Part shown: positions 1 through 11,787 of the stretch, piece after piece | Numbering within the stretch: the first letter of the stretch is position 1 | Layout: every line of letters begins with the position of its first letter | Source of the DNA: Vermamoeba vermiformis | Taxonomy: Eukaryota; Tubulinea; Echinamoebida | Assembly: GCA_045837725.1 (NCBI GenBank) | Contig: JBEWZL010000213.1 | Location: 1-64,000, forward strand | Reading direction: 5' to 3' | Length of the DNA stretch: 64,000 nt | Notes under the pieces: generated by a model | What the model saw: the letters and a program-made list of their open reading frames with translations, nothing else | What the model was told of the DNA's origin: nothing | Databases searched by the model: none | Position numbers and translations under genes: made by a program

Positions 1-291
1 TTTAAGAAGTATTTCTGATATTATACGAACGAGTAATAGAATAATATAAAACGACCCACCCTCCCAGCCCTTTTGTTCATGTCAACAGTGTGGACGAAAG
101 TCGCTCTCAAGAAGCAAAGGCAAAAAATGTCGGACAGGCCAACGCGCGCTAAAAACCTGGCGATCTACCAGGGTTTTGTATCACGCGACTAATTTGTAGA
201 TCGGAGCGTAGAAAATAGAGGAGGTACTCCAGTAATAAAGTTTTATATTATTCTATTACTCGTTCGTATAATATCAGAAATACTTCTTAAA
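1..291. mobile_element. MITE-like foldback element with long terminal inverted repeats
   Basis: Positions 1-52 are an exact inverted copy of 240-291, giving 52-bp terminal inverted repeats around a 187-bp core with no coding potential. Each end carries TTAA (2-5 and 287-290), which fits a TTAA target duplication as used by piggyBac-type transposases, although TTAA is also part of the palindrome. The core holds a short imperfect hairpin around 152-177. The element lies in the intron just before the first visible SAC1 exon. The identical arms suggest a recent insertion or gene conversion. The left arm starts at the window edge, so the element could extend further left. No transposase is present; it would be non-autonomous. 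Confidence 0.75.
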
Positions 292-351
292 ATCGTATTT
301 CTTTCTATTATTTTAATTTTTAATATCCTAACTATATTATTATAAATCTAG

Positions 352-2710
352 GCCGCTACTTGATCGTTATTTCCGAACGCGAATCTGTTGGAAAAATTTT
401 GGACAACGAAGTTTACAAGATTACCCGCATTCAGCTTTTGGCATACAATGAAAAGACTGAATTGGATGCTAAGCAGGTACTATTATAAGATATTATCCTT
501 ATTTAATCCACTGGGATCTTGCAATTTCATTTGCGATCTAATTTTAGTTGCTTGAACGTTTTATGATGCTTTTAATAATTTAATATATTGCCTATATTAT
601 TCCGTTAAGTCTATATTTGACTACGTAATCATTTCTAAGGCGCTTTTAATTTGAACTACGATCCCATGGGACGTTACAACAGCTATCTTAATGCACCAAG
701 TTTAAATATATATGCTAATAATATTCATAGGAGGAAGATGAACAAAAGTACTTGGCTATGATGCAAACAGTTGCTTCTTTGCCTTGGATGTACTACTCAC
801 CCACCCTCGACTTGACCAACAGCTTCCAGCGCCAAGCCGATGCGGCTTACGACAAGAACGCTCCTATGTGGAAGAGAGTAAGCTATAAATACCATTATTA
901 TGCATATAGGAGCTTATAACATTGAAATTTAATGCGAGTATGTTATATTAAATTTTTCTATTATTAGACCGACAAGCGATTCTTCTGGAACAGCTACCTC
1001 GTTGAAGAATTGACCTCTAGCCCTGAGAACGTAAGGCATAATAACAATACTAATTTTTTTATTTTTATTTATATTTGTTTTAATTTAGCTCGACCAATGG
1101 ATTCTCCCCGTCATTATGGGCTGTAAGTTTGACTCAAATAATACTCTCTACGAACATATATTAATAATGTTGATAACGTACAGTCGTCGGCGTGTCCAAG
1201 AGCACCATTCGCACGACGTCGTTCTACTTTGGTTTGATTTCTCGTCGCAATGTCAAGCGCGCAGGCACTCGTTACAACAAGCGCGGTGTCGATCAAGACG
1301 GCAATGTCGCTAACAACGTTGAGACCGAGCAATTGTTCTTCAAGACTACCGAGAGCAACAGCACTTTGTACACTTATGTCCAGACCCGTGGTTCAATTCC
1401 TTTGTTCTGGAACCAAAAAGTCGACATTAATTACGCACCCAAGCCACGACTCACTAACTTTGAGGCCGCTGTAAGTCTTACAAAGCCACACCTTATTCGT
1501 GCTAATGTGATATCGGCATTAGAAAAACGCGTTCAAGAAGCACATCGATGCCCAACAAGAGCTCTATGGTCCCAACGTGATTGTGTGCCTCGTCAACCAC
1601 CACGGCTCTGAGGGAGGTTTGCACGACGAATACAGCAAGCACATGGCTGAATTGTACCACGACTCTGCTCACAAGTAAGAATAGGACGTTACTATTATTG
1701 ACGTTGATGCACGAACTTACACGTGTTAGATTCGTTGGCTGGGATTTCCACAAACAAACCAAGGGCATGAAATTCGAAAACTTGTCAAAGTTGTTGGACC
1801 AAGTCAAGCCCGATTTGACCAAGCAAGGGTAAGTGTGTCATTTATAAGCGAATGAACTGCAAGATCTTTTTTAATGACACATGTGTACAGATACTACAGC
1901 AACAAAACTAACTCCAAGCAAACCGGCACCGTGCGCACCAACTGCATGGACAACTTGGATCGAACCAACGTCGCTCAAGGTGTGTTTGCTGCCCACGTCT
2001 TGTCCGAACAACTGCGCAAAGAAGGTCTGTTGAACGGCTCTGAGACCATCAAGGACCATCCTGCTTTCAACCACATCTTCATGAACGGTAAGTGCTCGTT
2101 AGTCACGTGACATTTGAGCTGTCATTAACATGTGTATTTGTTAGTTTGGGCTGATAACGCTGACTGCATTAGCACTCAATACGCTGGCACTGGTGCGCTC
2201 AAGACTGACTTCACAAGGTATTTTGACACGTGTCAAAGGTAAACTTAAGCGCGGTGTCTAACACCTTGTTATTGTATCACAGAACTGGTGCTCGTACTAA
2301 GCTTGGTCTCTTGAACGACGGTCTCAACTCTGTGACTCGTTACGTGCTCAACAACTTCTACGACGGTTTCAAGCAAGACGCGTTCTCGTTGTTCTTGGGC
2401 GAGTACAAACCTAGCCTCAGCCAACCTTCACCGTTCAAGGCCGCTCCCACCATGAACTCTACTGTACGTTCTTGCCTTCTATTACACTCTATGACTCGTT
2501 CTAACTCATTGACAGTTCGTGTTTGTGACGTGCATTGCCTTCTTGTTCTTCACTGGCGTGGCACTGTCGCCTGTTGGCTTCACTCGCTGGAGCTTCAAAC
2601 TGTTAGTGATGGCTGCTTGGGGTGGCGCAGTCTTCTTCGCTCGCACCTACTTGAAGAAGAACGGCAAAGCACTCGTTGACAAGCCTCAATTGGTCGCTGA
2701 CGACGAGTAG
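352..2710 (+). CDS. SAC1: SAC1-type phosphoinositide phosphatase, 3' part (5' exons outside window)
   Basis: This is an ER/Golgi phosphatidylinositol-4-phosphate phosphatase that keeps PI4P low in the ER. About eleven exons are visible from 352 (reading [10 protein letters not shown]) to the TAG at 2710. The SAC domain contains VETEQ, then [11 protein letters not shown], then the catalytic P-loop [13 protein letters not shown] (near 1940-1978), a canonical CX5R(T) with Cys and Arg intact. After the catalytic domain come LGEYKPS and two hydrophobic segments (about 2516-2560 and 2600-2640), matching the paired C-terminal membrane anchor of SAC1. The tail ends in acidic residues without a KKXX signal. 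The intron after KTDFTR contains the TGACACGTGTCA palindrome. The N-terminal part of the protein lies left of the window. Confidence 0.95.
2224..2235. repeat. Intronic palindrome TGACACGTGTCA (perfect copy)
   Basis: A perfect 12-bp palindrome in a SAC1 intron. A related CACATGTG palindrome lies two introns upstream (around 1875-1886), and GTCACGTGAC occurs at about 2102-2111 in the intron between. Confidence 0.8.
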
Positions 2711-3029
2711 ATCCGATCACTGGTCACACGCGACACTTGTAAACATCCAATGAATAGCATTATAGTTAGCATTAGCGCCCTTGTTACTGCAAATACGGTA
2801 ATTATTATTGATGCACACGGCAAGTTAACTTTACAGGGTACTTAGCTGCTGAAGAAACTTCAACCTATCATTTGAAGGTGTTGCATCTGTGCTTCAAAAA
2901 AGATTTAACCTAATAACAGGTACGCATTTTGGTTCTACAAAGACAATTAATTTAATTTTTCTATTATTATTACAATGGTAGTAATTTCAATTTTTATATT
3001 ACAACGACGTTTTGCGAGTTCTTCTCTCC
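2711..3029. other. Intergenic, convergent 3' ends
   Basis: About 320 bp between the SAC1 stop and the 3' end of the first LVEGFP-family gene. It is AT-rich, as expected for 3' UTRs and terminators. I see no further gene, RNA or repeat in it. Confidence 0.5.
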
Positions 3030-4439
3030 CTAGAAAAGAAAGCTTGTAAGTACGTTACTTGTTTCATATATAGTATTAAATATGTTATGTAATAGATAGA
3101 ATGCTTGCCTTGGTAACTCCGGAAGCAGATCTGTCGGTACGTGGACAAAAGTGACTACATATTTTCCAATGTTAAAGGTCTTGTCGATTAACCTCTTCCA
3201 AATCGTCTTATTCTCAAGCGATAGTAATACAATTTCCTTATTATCCTTGTGTTGAGCAATATCAAAAATCGGATTCGTCGCGATCTTGTTGGTCCTGAAA
3301 AAATCTTCAATCTTATCGTATATTTTTTGTCGCGGCATAGTCGTCGGGAATCCTTGCAACAAAAACAAGTAATTCGGAGTAATCCAAGGGTTGTCTGTTG
3401 CGTGCAAGGTCTCACTGAACATTTTCCTCGTCTTTTTTAAATTTAAATCGATTTAATACCTTTCTCAATAATATAATATAGTGCCGTACCTCTTCGCTAA
3501 ATCTGTTGCGAATATTATCGGTTTGTTTTTTCTCTGGTTCTTTTAGCTGAGTTTGCTGGTGTAGCGGATCGGATTATTTGTTTTTCTTTAGCAGGAGCCA
3601 CTGCTGCATTAGTGAATTGAATTACTGGTATGACTTTAGGCTGAGCAACAAAAGGTCTATCAATTCGTTCTCTATTCACATTGGTATCGAAGTTCCTCGT
3701 CGTTACATTTTTCGGGGATCGAGAGAGGACTTGGTTATTCGTGAGAGGTATTGATACTGCTAGACCATCACTCATCTCCCTCCAATTAGTACTATTGTTA
3801 TTATTGGTGTTGTTTTCTTGGTGAATTGGCGTCCCGGGACCTTCTTCATCCGTTCTTTGAGTATGATCCGAATTGAGCTTTCGTTTCTTCTCAGGAGTTT
3901 GGTTATATTCATCGTCCGTATCGTAGTCTAATTTTCTCTTCGCGTTAGGACTTTGTACAGGCGTTCTCGTCGCCGGTTTCGGCGCTTTTTTTTCTGGCGG
4001 ATCTCGTAAGTACAAATTTATAAGATGGGAATATTTTACCTAGAATATGGTACCATAAGCTAGTAGGTGGTGTTTCTGATCGAATACTGGCTAAAGGTGT
4101 CAATACACCTAAATACTCGGAATCTTTTTTCAGCGACAACTTGAGCTGATCCGTTCGTACGCCTAAAAATATTTAAAAATCAGAAAATAATACATCACGT
4201 ACAATAGTCTAACAAGTCCTTTATTTTCAAGCGATACTGAATTTTTGTACCAATTCGAGAAATTTTTCCACCTTACCAACGAGTTCTTGCGGTGCACTCG
4301 GAAATGAGTTTGCGAAATGAGCAATACTAGTCACTAAGCTACCTACTATATACATTCCAGGTTCTTCTCGGATCACCACAAACGCATCTGGATCTTGCGC
4401 GGACTGAATTGCGTATAAGTGCTCCATATCCGCATCCAA
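3030..4439 (-). CDS. LVEGFP tandem-family protein, copy 3 (unrecognised)
   Basis: I do not recognise this family. It starts with an N-terminal module (MDADMEHLYAI, residues about 1-54, exon 4277-4439), then GVRTDQLKLSL to LWYHI (exon 4040-4162). A long low-complexity linker (from 4002 down to about 3515) carries basic clusters AKRKLD and EKKRKL that look like a bipartite nuclear signal. The C-terminal module of about 100 residues starts FLLQGFPTTM (3422-3030). Intron positions after the conserved Gly codon and after the YH(I/L) motif match the two upstream paralogs. The intron at 4003-4039 is only about 37 nt. The splice joining linker and C-terminal module is unclear: the linker frame closes near 3515. 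The beta-helix-like pattern of the LLxGFP module recalls an RRM-like fold, but that is a guess. Confidence 0.6.
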
Positions 4440-4606
4440 ACACTATCTTTTGCAAAAATTGGTGCTCGACAATTTAAATTTGAGTAACGACAAGTTTTCC
4501 GTCACTTTCAGTCGAAAGATATCGCGACTAAGTATCATGTAATTCATCTATTCGAATATATTTATTTAGATTACGAATACTAGAGCGCTAAAATCCGTTT
4601 ACATAA

Positions 4607-5750
4607 TCAGTATCCAGAATTACGGAACACTCGCTCGTAACTTGTTGCAATAATGTTCAACGTTTTGAACTGGATGTGAAACTGTGTTCCATCTTTTTTA
4701 TCGGTAACCGTATATGTTTCTCCTCTATACTGTTTAACCATAAACTTAGCATCACAGGCAAGAATAATTATCGTCGGATCCGTTGGATGCCTGCGAGTCT
4801 CCGCAAAACGCCCGATCCGAATAGCTTTGAGGATCTTTACTACATTCTTCACTGTCATATCCGTCGGAAATCCTTCGACGACCATTAGAGCGGACATCGA
4901 ACCAAATTGGTCCAAAATAGCTAGCACTTTTTCTTGGATCTGGCTTAAGAAGTGAGATCGGTAATCCGAATCGCTTTATCACTTACTGCGTCAGAAACAT
5001 GGTAGTCTACTAATCGCTTGCTCTTTCTGCGATGAATTATTGCATGTTTACTATCTTTCTCCTTCTTCTCGATGGCGAAATTTGTATCGTCAGATTCGCT
5101 GTCACTCTCAAGATCCGATGCACAATCATCGAATTGTAGGTCTCTTGCTTTAGCAAAACTGACACTCTCGGACATGCTTTTAGAACGGCCCTTTTGAACA
5201 GGTGTGTTTGTCTTCATAACGACCTCTATCAAGTTGTCCTCGTGAGCGGTATTGCCTTTCGTTACTTTGTTGCTATTATTATTTATTATAGGCTTCTCTA
5301 TATCGAAAGTATTAGCTTCGCTCACAGAATACGAGGGTTTATTCCTTATAACGTACCGATATGGTACCAAAGGCGAGTAATATTTTTGTCTTTCACCTTT
5401 ACTTCATCAATCAACGTTTCTAGGTCGAAATAAGGAGGCTTTTTCTCGTTCGATAGTCTCAAACTCTCCGGTTTAACTCCTATCAAAAACGCGGCAAGTT
5501 AAATTAATACAAATGACGAAATGTTTGAATAATTTAATTAAAACAGTAGTTAAATAAAGTTACCTAATAGTTCGGACGGCGCGTTCTTATTTGATGCGGC
5601 ATACTCAGCTAGATACTTAATTAAACCTGCAACAAGTACAGGCCAATTAGCCTCGCTTTCTTTGACTAGAATAAAGGCGTTCTCACTTGTGCTAGATCGA
5701 ATTAGAAATGAATGATCTTGCACGCTATTTGTTTCTGTTGTTGCAGACAT
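4607..5750 (-). CDS. LVEGFP tandem-family protein, copy 2 (unrecognised)
   Basis: Same architecture as its neighbours. The N-terminal module has HSFLIRSSTSENAFILV (exon 5564-5750), followed by GVKPESLRLS to LWYHI, then a Ser/Asp/Glu-rich linker with basic patches (HRRKSKRL) around 5320-4990, then IQEKVLAILDQF leading into the C-terminal module (VVEGFPTDM at about 4880). The protein ends FRNSGY at 4607. A short intron (about 5363-5330) follows YHI, as in the other copies, and another precedes IQEKV. The middle region is acidic and probably disordered. Nothing indicates a signal peptide or membrane segment. Nuclear or cytosolic location is inferred from the basic patches only. Confidence 0.65.
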
Positions 5751-5814
5751 GTCAAGCTTGATTTGGCATTAAAAGGTTTTAAAGATCTTAGTTGACATTT
5801 AATTAGCTCGCGCG

Positions 5815-5930
5815 CTATGAAATTTAGTAGTAGGACAGTCATACGTTTATTTTACGGGCATATTAGAAGTTATAAATTGACACATCCGGCGAGATCAAGC
5901 TCGGAAAATTATTGTCGGATCTTATGCTGC
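5815..5930. repeat. Duplicated upstream block of LVEGFP copy 2
   Basis: This block just upstream of copy 2 resembles 7377-7480 just upstream of copy 1. Both share a pattern of GACAGTC, TTTATTTTAC, GGCATAT and then TGACACATCC(G/A)GCGAGATCAAGCTCG. It probably arose in the tandem duplication and may hold the promoter. Confidence 0.6.
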
Positions 5931-6032
5931 ATCAGGATAACTGTTCTCGATTTAGCGAATTTGAGTCATTAGTCCTACATAGTTTACATACAGGTTCTTT
6001 ATTTAAAATGCCACAGCAGTGGCTGAACATCA

Positions 6033-7291
6033 TTATTTGCGTTTGGCGCGATCCTTCGTTGCCCTAGGAACCAAACAATTAGTGTTTCACGAATGAGATA
6101 GTACTTTGATTGGGTACCTAAACATACGAGGCATGCTGCCCATGGGCACGCTATAAAAATACAAGGTGTCAATTTCTGGCAGGCCTGTAATGAACGTATC
6201 AGCCAGTCTTTCGTAAAGCTTCTTTGGACTCGAAATTCCGAGTAAAACAGTGCCGCTGGGTCCTCGCGCAATACTCTTGTAAGGATTTTTAGGTGGGTGA
6301 CGCAGGTTGTCCAGAATATCTTCGATAATAGTGGTGATGTCATCGGATGTCGTGTCCCTGGGAAATCCTTCAACGAGGAGGTAATACTGCGAGGCTAATA
6401 TAGCGTCTGTCTTAATAGCGTCGAGTTCCACTTGAATCTGGCGAAGAGATTCTTGGAGCTCTTGTTCAGTCTGAAAAAGTCATGCGTTAGAAATGATAGT
6501 AGAGAATCGACTGTATTGACTAGTGAATGATACTGGCGGGCAAATTGATACTGATATAGTTGCTATTAAGTTTTCAGTTACCTCGTAATTAAATTTCTGC
6601 GGATTTGGAATTTTTCGGGGTTCGTAGTACTTATCCTCGTCGAGATCTGAAGCTTCTTGTTCGTCCATATCCCCAGATCGATCATGCGCTTCTTCTTCTA
6701 CATCCATCGCATCAAATTCTTGCAAATTAGCTTCACCTGAATCGTTGGTTCTCGCACGCTCGACAGAAAAATCATCACTGTCCGATATTATCTTCAATGT
6801 AGATGGCTCTCGACTAGTGTTTGCATTTGAATCATATCCGTCCGCATTGGTGAGCTTACTAGCGTTGAAAACGCAATCACAAGAGCCTATAAAACTCCGT
6901 TTCAATTTGAGTGAAATTGATATGGTAAATCGCAGGAATTACACTTACCGAGGTGATAATATAATATAGTCGCGTCAGATCCTTCGGTGTACAGTATTTG
7001 TAAAGGATCCGCAATGTCAAGCTCATAGAAAAAAAGATCTTGTGTCAAAGATAATCGAATGTCGTCATACTTCAGGCCTGGAAAATACATTAATAGGCGC
7101 GAAATATTATAAAATAGATATTTTTTACCGCAAAGTTCCGCTGGAATGTGTTCGTCTGTCCTGGCGAGGTCACAGATCCTTTGGATCAAGTAGGCTACCT
7201 TTTTATTAAGCGGAACATCGCTAATTGTGACAAAAGCCCTCGGATTATGCGCTGACCTAATGAGCCACTCGTATGTCTCTGTAATTTCCAT
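6033..7291 (-). CDS. LVEGFP tandem-family protein, copy 1 (unrecognised)
   Basis: The most complete copy. The N-terminal module (EWLIRSAHNPRAFVTI, residues about 9-24) ends at PAELCG, where a phase-1 intron falls. GLKYDDIRLSL to LYYHLG follows. The linker is strongly acidic (around 6800-6600, DEQEASDLDEDKYYEP). A coiled segment TEQELQESLRQIQ leads into the C-terminal module YYLLVEGFPRDT. A last intron after PRMF (donor near 6120, acceptor near 6063) gives a basic tail ATKDRAKRK and a TAA at 6033. Compared with copies 2 and 3 the middle region is acidic rather than basic. Function is unknown; shared intron phases show the copies arose by tandem duplication of the whole gene. Confidence 0.7.
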
Positions 7292-7376
7292 CCTTTGGTG
7301 GACACATGTTGCAACAGAAAAAATAATTCTGATCGCAGACTTGTCAGAAGATCCTTTTACGAGTTAATGAATCAAA

Positions 7377-7480
7377 AATATTAAATTAATAGTAAGACAG
7401 TCGCAGACTTTTATTTTACAGGCATATATAAGGTTATTAATTGACACATCCAGCGAGATCAAGCTCGCTTCTCCAAAAAT
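7377..7480. repeat. Duplicated upstream block of LVEGFP copy 1
   Basis: Partner of the block at 5815-5930. It lies between the stop of the F-box/WD40 gene and the start of copy 1, and is a candidate conserved promoter segment. Confidence 0.6.
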
Positions 7481-10176
7481 TACATTATGGTACACTTCTT
7501 GTTATCTTTTGAGTTCCTTAAACTAGGAACTGAACTGAAGTCCCAAACCTAAGCAGAAATTAAAGATTAATTCTCAATACTCGATCGCGTACTGGCAAAA
7601 TAAAATTAAAATTCAAAAAAAATTAAAAGGTTTTAAATTAATATGGCCATAATAATGCTTAATACACGCGTTTAATGCATATTATGCTATTTAAATCGCT
7701 ATTTACCTTAACTGTCCGGTCCTTCGATCCAGTAATTAATTTGTCGGAATCAAATTGAAGTGATGTAACCTTGTCCTTATGTGCAGACAACTATAAATAA
7801 TAGTATTAGTATCGTTTCATAATGCTCTAGCGTTATTTTCTCCTTTAAGACTTTGGCGCCAAAAATAACGGGCGACATCCGTTTAAAAATTGCAAAATAA
7901 CTTACAGTATTAATGCAGTTGCCATAATTAAAGTCCCATATCTTCACCGATCGATCAAATGACCTATATAACAATTAATTATCAATAAAACTACTTCTAA
8001 AAATATAAACAAAATTTGTCGGATCTGATGCTGCATCAGAATAGAATTGTTAAATCAAGAGCTATACGTACCCTGATATGATCTTATTGTCGTCAAACTG
8101 CAGGCTAGTGATCCAGCCAGGCGGAAAATGACCCGTATGACCTTTTAACGTTCGGATCAATTGGCCAGTTTTCTTATCCCAAATTTTAATGTATTTATCG
8201 CCACCAGTGACTATGTAGGTATCGTCAAACTTGACCGCAGCTAGAATAATACGTATTAGTCATTAACACTACTAATTTTTCAAGGCGGCGCTAGTTGTTT
8301 CTACATCCGAAATCAATTTGTGACACAATTTCCGAAATCTTTGGCACAAATAAGCTAAAAATAAGGTCCGGCGTTTGTGTGTGAAGTATATTAAACCTTA
8401 ATTAACGATTCTACGAGCGCAAATGTGCAGAAAAGAACAAAAAAGGAATTATTTGCCAAATCCAAAGTTTGATTCGTAAAATTGGCTTAAAATACTTACA
8501 AACCCAGCCCTTATGCGCAACAATGGTCTGTTTGCACACTCCTCGCTCAGTATCCCATATTTTCATCGTTTTATCGAGTCCTCCTGAAATTATCGTGTCT
8601 CCATCCGACGCTACGGTAAAAACGTCTTTTGTATGTCCGCCTAAAATGCGATGATATTAGCATAACTATAATATACATCTATGGTATTATATTATTAGCG
8701 AGTTAGATCGTGATTACAAAGAAGTTTAACTGCTACGACAAAGCCTTGCAAAAATTATGAATTGGAGGCCTAGAATATACTTTGCAAGTCCTTATTGCTT
8801 ATAATAAGCTTATTGTTTGTGTTGGTAGTATTTTTTTTTAATATTGCGCGCGGTGACACATCCAAAAAAATCTCCGCTTGAAAAATGATTTGAATTATGA
8901 CGTACTTAATGTTCGATAGTGCTTTCCATTAGTATTCCATATTCGCACCGTCTATATTATTGTCATTAGTCCCTTTGCAAGCTGAAATGAATTCTTTTTT
9001 CAAAACGGCTTACTTGATCTTTGGATCCGCTTACGATGATGCCTTTGCCGTAGTAGAGCGAATAAATCGATTTCCTAGTCATAATTAGCATTACTTAGCG
9101 CTATATTTAGCCGACATACGTATGGCCTTTCCACGATTTAACCAAATAATTATTTCGTTCTTCAGGAAACTCGTCATTAAAAGCGAGAGTAGGGTCATCG
9201 GGAATATTCCAGACCTATATATAGTATTAATATAGTAAATATTAAATATACTGCAAACCATAATTTAAATTTTTGGGCTTTGCCGCTATTGATCCCCAAA
9301 ACCGCGTTGCGGATGTCGCCTTACTTTAATCCTTCGGTCGCGTGAACAACTAACTATAGTATTGCCTTCGAATTTAATGTCGTTGACTGACTCTAAGTGT
9401 CCGTAGAGCGTATGCAAGAGCTCTCCGGTTCGAACATTCCAAACCCGGATCTAATTTTAAAATTATTTAATTATTCGGATTTTAAGTACCTTTTTCATAT
9501 CATAATATGGACTTACAGATTTGTCAACGAATAGACTGCTCAGATCGAACGTCTCATCGTGAATACCACCACCAGCAACGATCCATCTGTCATCGAATTG
9601 AAGACATGTGATAGCTTTTAAAAAACGGAGGTTAATATTATTTATCCGATATATAAACGGGGTGTATATATATGAATAAATACAAATGAATAGGTGTTCT
9701 AATTATAGCGCGAGATCCGCACGTCAAAGGCTCAACAAAAAAGAATGCAGGCCAAATCAATGATGCAATTATTATTCCCCTTAATAAATATGCTGTATAA
9801 TATAGTATTATAATACACGTACCTTCAAATTCGTTGGACATGACCATGCTCGGCTTTATTTTGTCATAAGCCCAGTTTTCATTTTCTATTATCGTCTTAT
9901 TATAATATAAATATTTCCAACTATTTGATTTGCGTAGTGTATCGTTGGATAGATTTTGTCCATATCGTTTCACACATAAATATTTCCAGATCAGATCGTC
10001 TCGTGAAAGCCTGAGCCACTTTTTGCAAACAGAACCTGATTTCTTTAATTGAGCGTCGTCTAGGAAGCTCTGTCATAGTAATAATAACGAAATTAATATT
10101 TCAGTATTCCTGAATCTTTAAATCCTTTCGGGCATACCAACAAATAAGCCACTATTTCTTCAGGTAACTGATTCAT
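7480..10176 (-). CDS. F-box/WD40-repeat protein (Fbw7/Cdc4-like SCF substrate receptor)
   Basis: The start MNQLPEEIVAYLL (10176) opens an F-box that continues after an intron as SFLDDAQLKKSGSVCKKWLR and ends near LIWKYL. The rest is a beta-propeller of about seven WD40 blades, each near its own exon: DETFDLSSLF, RVWNVRTGELL, VWNIPDDP, GKGIIVSGSKD, MKIWDTERGV, IKIWDKKTGQLIRTLKGH, RSFDRSVKIWDF and GSKDRTVK, ending DNKKCTIM. Known members recruit phosphorylated substrates to the SCF ubiquitin ligase through the propeller while the F-box binds Skp1. Assignment to a subfamily is not possible by eye. An intron near 8027-8047 contains a GGATCTGAT...ATCAG inverted motif like one upstream of LVEGFP copy 2 at about 5915. 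Confidence 0.85.
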
Positions 10177-10697
10177 GGATGAAACGGTGGGGTAGGGGTG
10201 GTGGGGCCCACGGAATGTTGTTCTTTACTCGTTAAAGCAGACCAACAAATAAGATCGAACGCTCAGGACAAGTTTAGTGAAAAACCCAAATTTTCTATTT
10301 AAGGAAATAACGAAACAGAATCTTAATATGAGAAGTCCATTCGTATGACATCCTCACACCATTTGCCATCAAGAAGCGTCTTTTTCTTCCGATAACTGAT
10401 CGAGGTTCACTCACAAGTACATCTGCCTCAGAAAGCTTTGCCGGGCCATAGCAGTCTACCTTTCGAGCATATTCTAATTACATGCCGCAGCAGTTATTGA
10501 GCATAAAGAATCAATTTTTGACTTGGCGCCAAGACGGATCCCGCGCCTCATTTTGTTTTCTTGCCGCGGCGTTAATATACTTTCCAATATTATACTGAAC
10601 CATCCTCGACGAGATTAATATGATGCTACGTAAGATTAGTCGTATCAATGCCTTGAATTGTTACAAAAAAGGTGCGATCTACCTTGATCACACAGAT
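10177..10697. other. Intergenic with possible relic of an LVEGFP gene 3' end
   Basis: About 520 bp between the F-box/WD40 start and the sorting nexin stop, with no convincing gene. A stretch at about 10482-10542 resembles the last exon and 3' flank of LVEGFP copy 1 (about 6008-6054), sharing GCC(A/G)CAGCAGT and GGATC blocks. It may be the remnant of a fourth copy, but the match is short. Confidence 0.35.
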
Positions 10698-11505
10698 TTA
10701 TTTATCCACACAGTCGAAATCCTGGTCTTCTAAAAATTTGTGCAAACCTTCCTCAAATCGGGCCCAAGGGTGGTTGACTACTGAGTTCAAAAAGGCTTCT
10801 AAACCCTTTCTTCGCTCCTCAATGAATTGCGCGTCATAACGACCTGGATCGCGAGAACAAAATTAGACAAGTTAAAGGCAAAAATAGAAAGATAAAATAT
10901 GCACGCTAAAGTATCTATTATTATTATGCGTTGCAAATTGATCTAAAGAAGATCAAACGGATCGCACGAAGTTTTCAAAGGAAGGTTCAAGTTAATTGAT
11001 AAGACGTGAATATTAATATAGGACTTACTCCATCCAAATAACGAGCCGAATGTGTTTCCAGGCAAGTCAGCAATAGTCAATCGTTTTCCTTTCTCATCCA
11101 ACTTGTCTTTGAGATGGTTTCGCAACCACGCGAAATCTTTGTATCTTCGTCTTACTGAAAATTCCTTCTTTTTAAATTGAGGCAATGTAGTCTTAAATAA
11201 GCAAATTAGGCATTAGTTCGAATAAATAACAGCGTAAATAATTAGACGATTTTTCGTATTATTAAAAAAAATTATTCTCGATGCTTCTATAGCGTTATTT
11301 GCAATATGCCAATTATAATACATACAATGACATTAATTTTGTAAGTAGTATAGCTGTCTTTTCCGTTTTCTTGGTGGGTGATCGGCTCGACAACTTCCAC
11401 GTCGATGTACTCTGGAACTTGGTACTCAGACGAGAGTTTCTTGCGGTCGACCTTCTTCTTCTTTTGATCGTCTGTTTTATTGGTATTATTGTCTTGGTCG
11501 CTCAT
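10698..11505 (-). CDS. SNX3: PX-domain sorting nexin, SNX3/Grd19-like
   Basis: A short protein made of an N-terminal charged tail (MSDQDNNTNKT, then KKKKVDRKK) and a single PX domain. The domain starts DVEVVEPITH, with YTTYKINV, then TTLPQFKKKEFSVRRRYKDF, DLPGNTFGSLFGW, and FIEERRKGLEAFLNSVVNHP, ending DQDFDCVDK. RRRYKDF supplies the basic residue and Tyr that bind phosphatidylinositol 3-phosphate, and EERRKGLE is the second conserved motif. SNX3 proteins have about this length and lack a BAR domain; they act in endosome-to-Golgi retrieval with retromer. At least three exons are visible. The start at 11505 gives the expected N-terminus. Confidence 0.88.
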
Positions 11506-11787
11506 TGTGGTGCTTTGGGACTGATCGAAAAAAAATGATCGGCGGATCCAAACTCGACCTTTCTGCGCCTCGGAACGAGGTACAACGACAGGCGAACTGG
11601 TAATATATGCTAATCAAGGTGTTCCTTCGATAATTTGACGAAGCTGCGCTGCTGGCTAGGCGCCTCAGTCGTTAAATTCAGTTATTTTTTTTTGTTCTTG
11701 TCCGTCAGACGCAACAGCACTCAAATTGCATCAAAAGTAATATTAATAAGCTAATATACATATTCTTATTCGTTAAATCCTCCTAGG

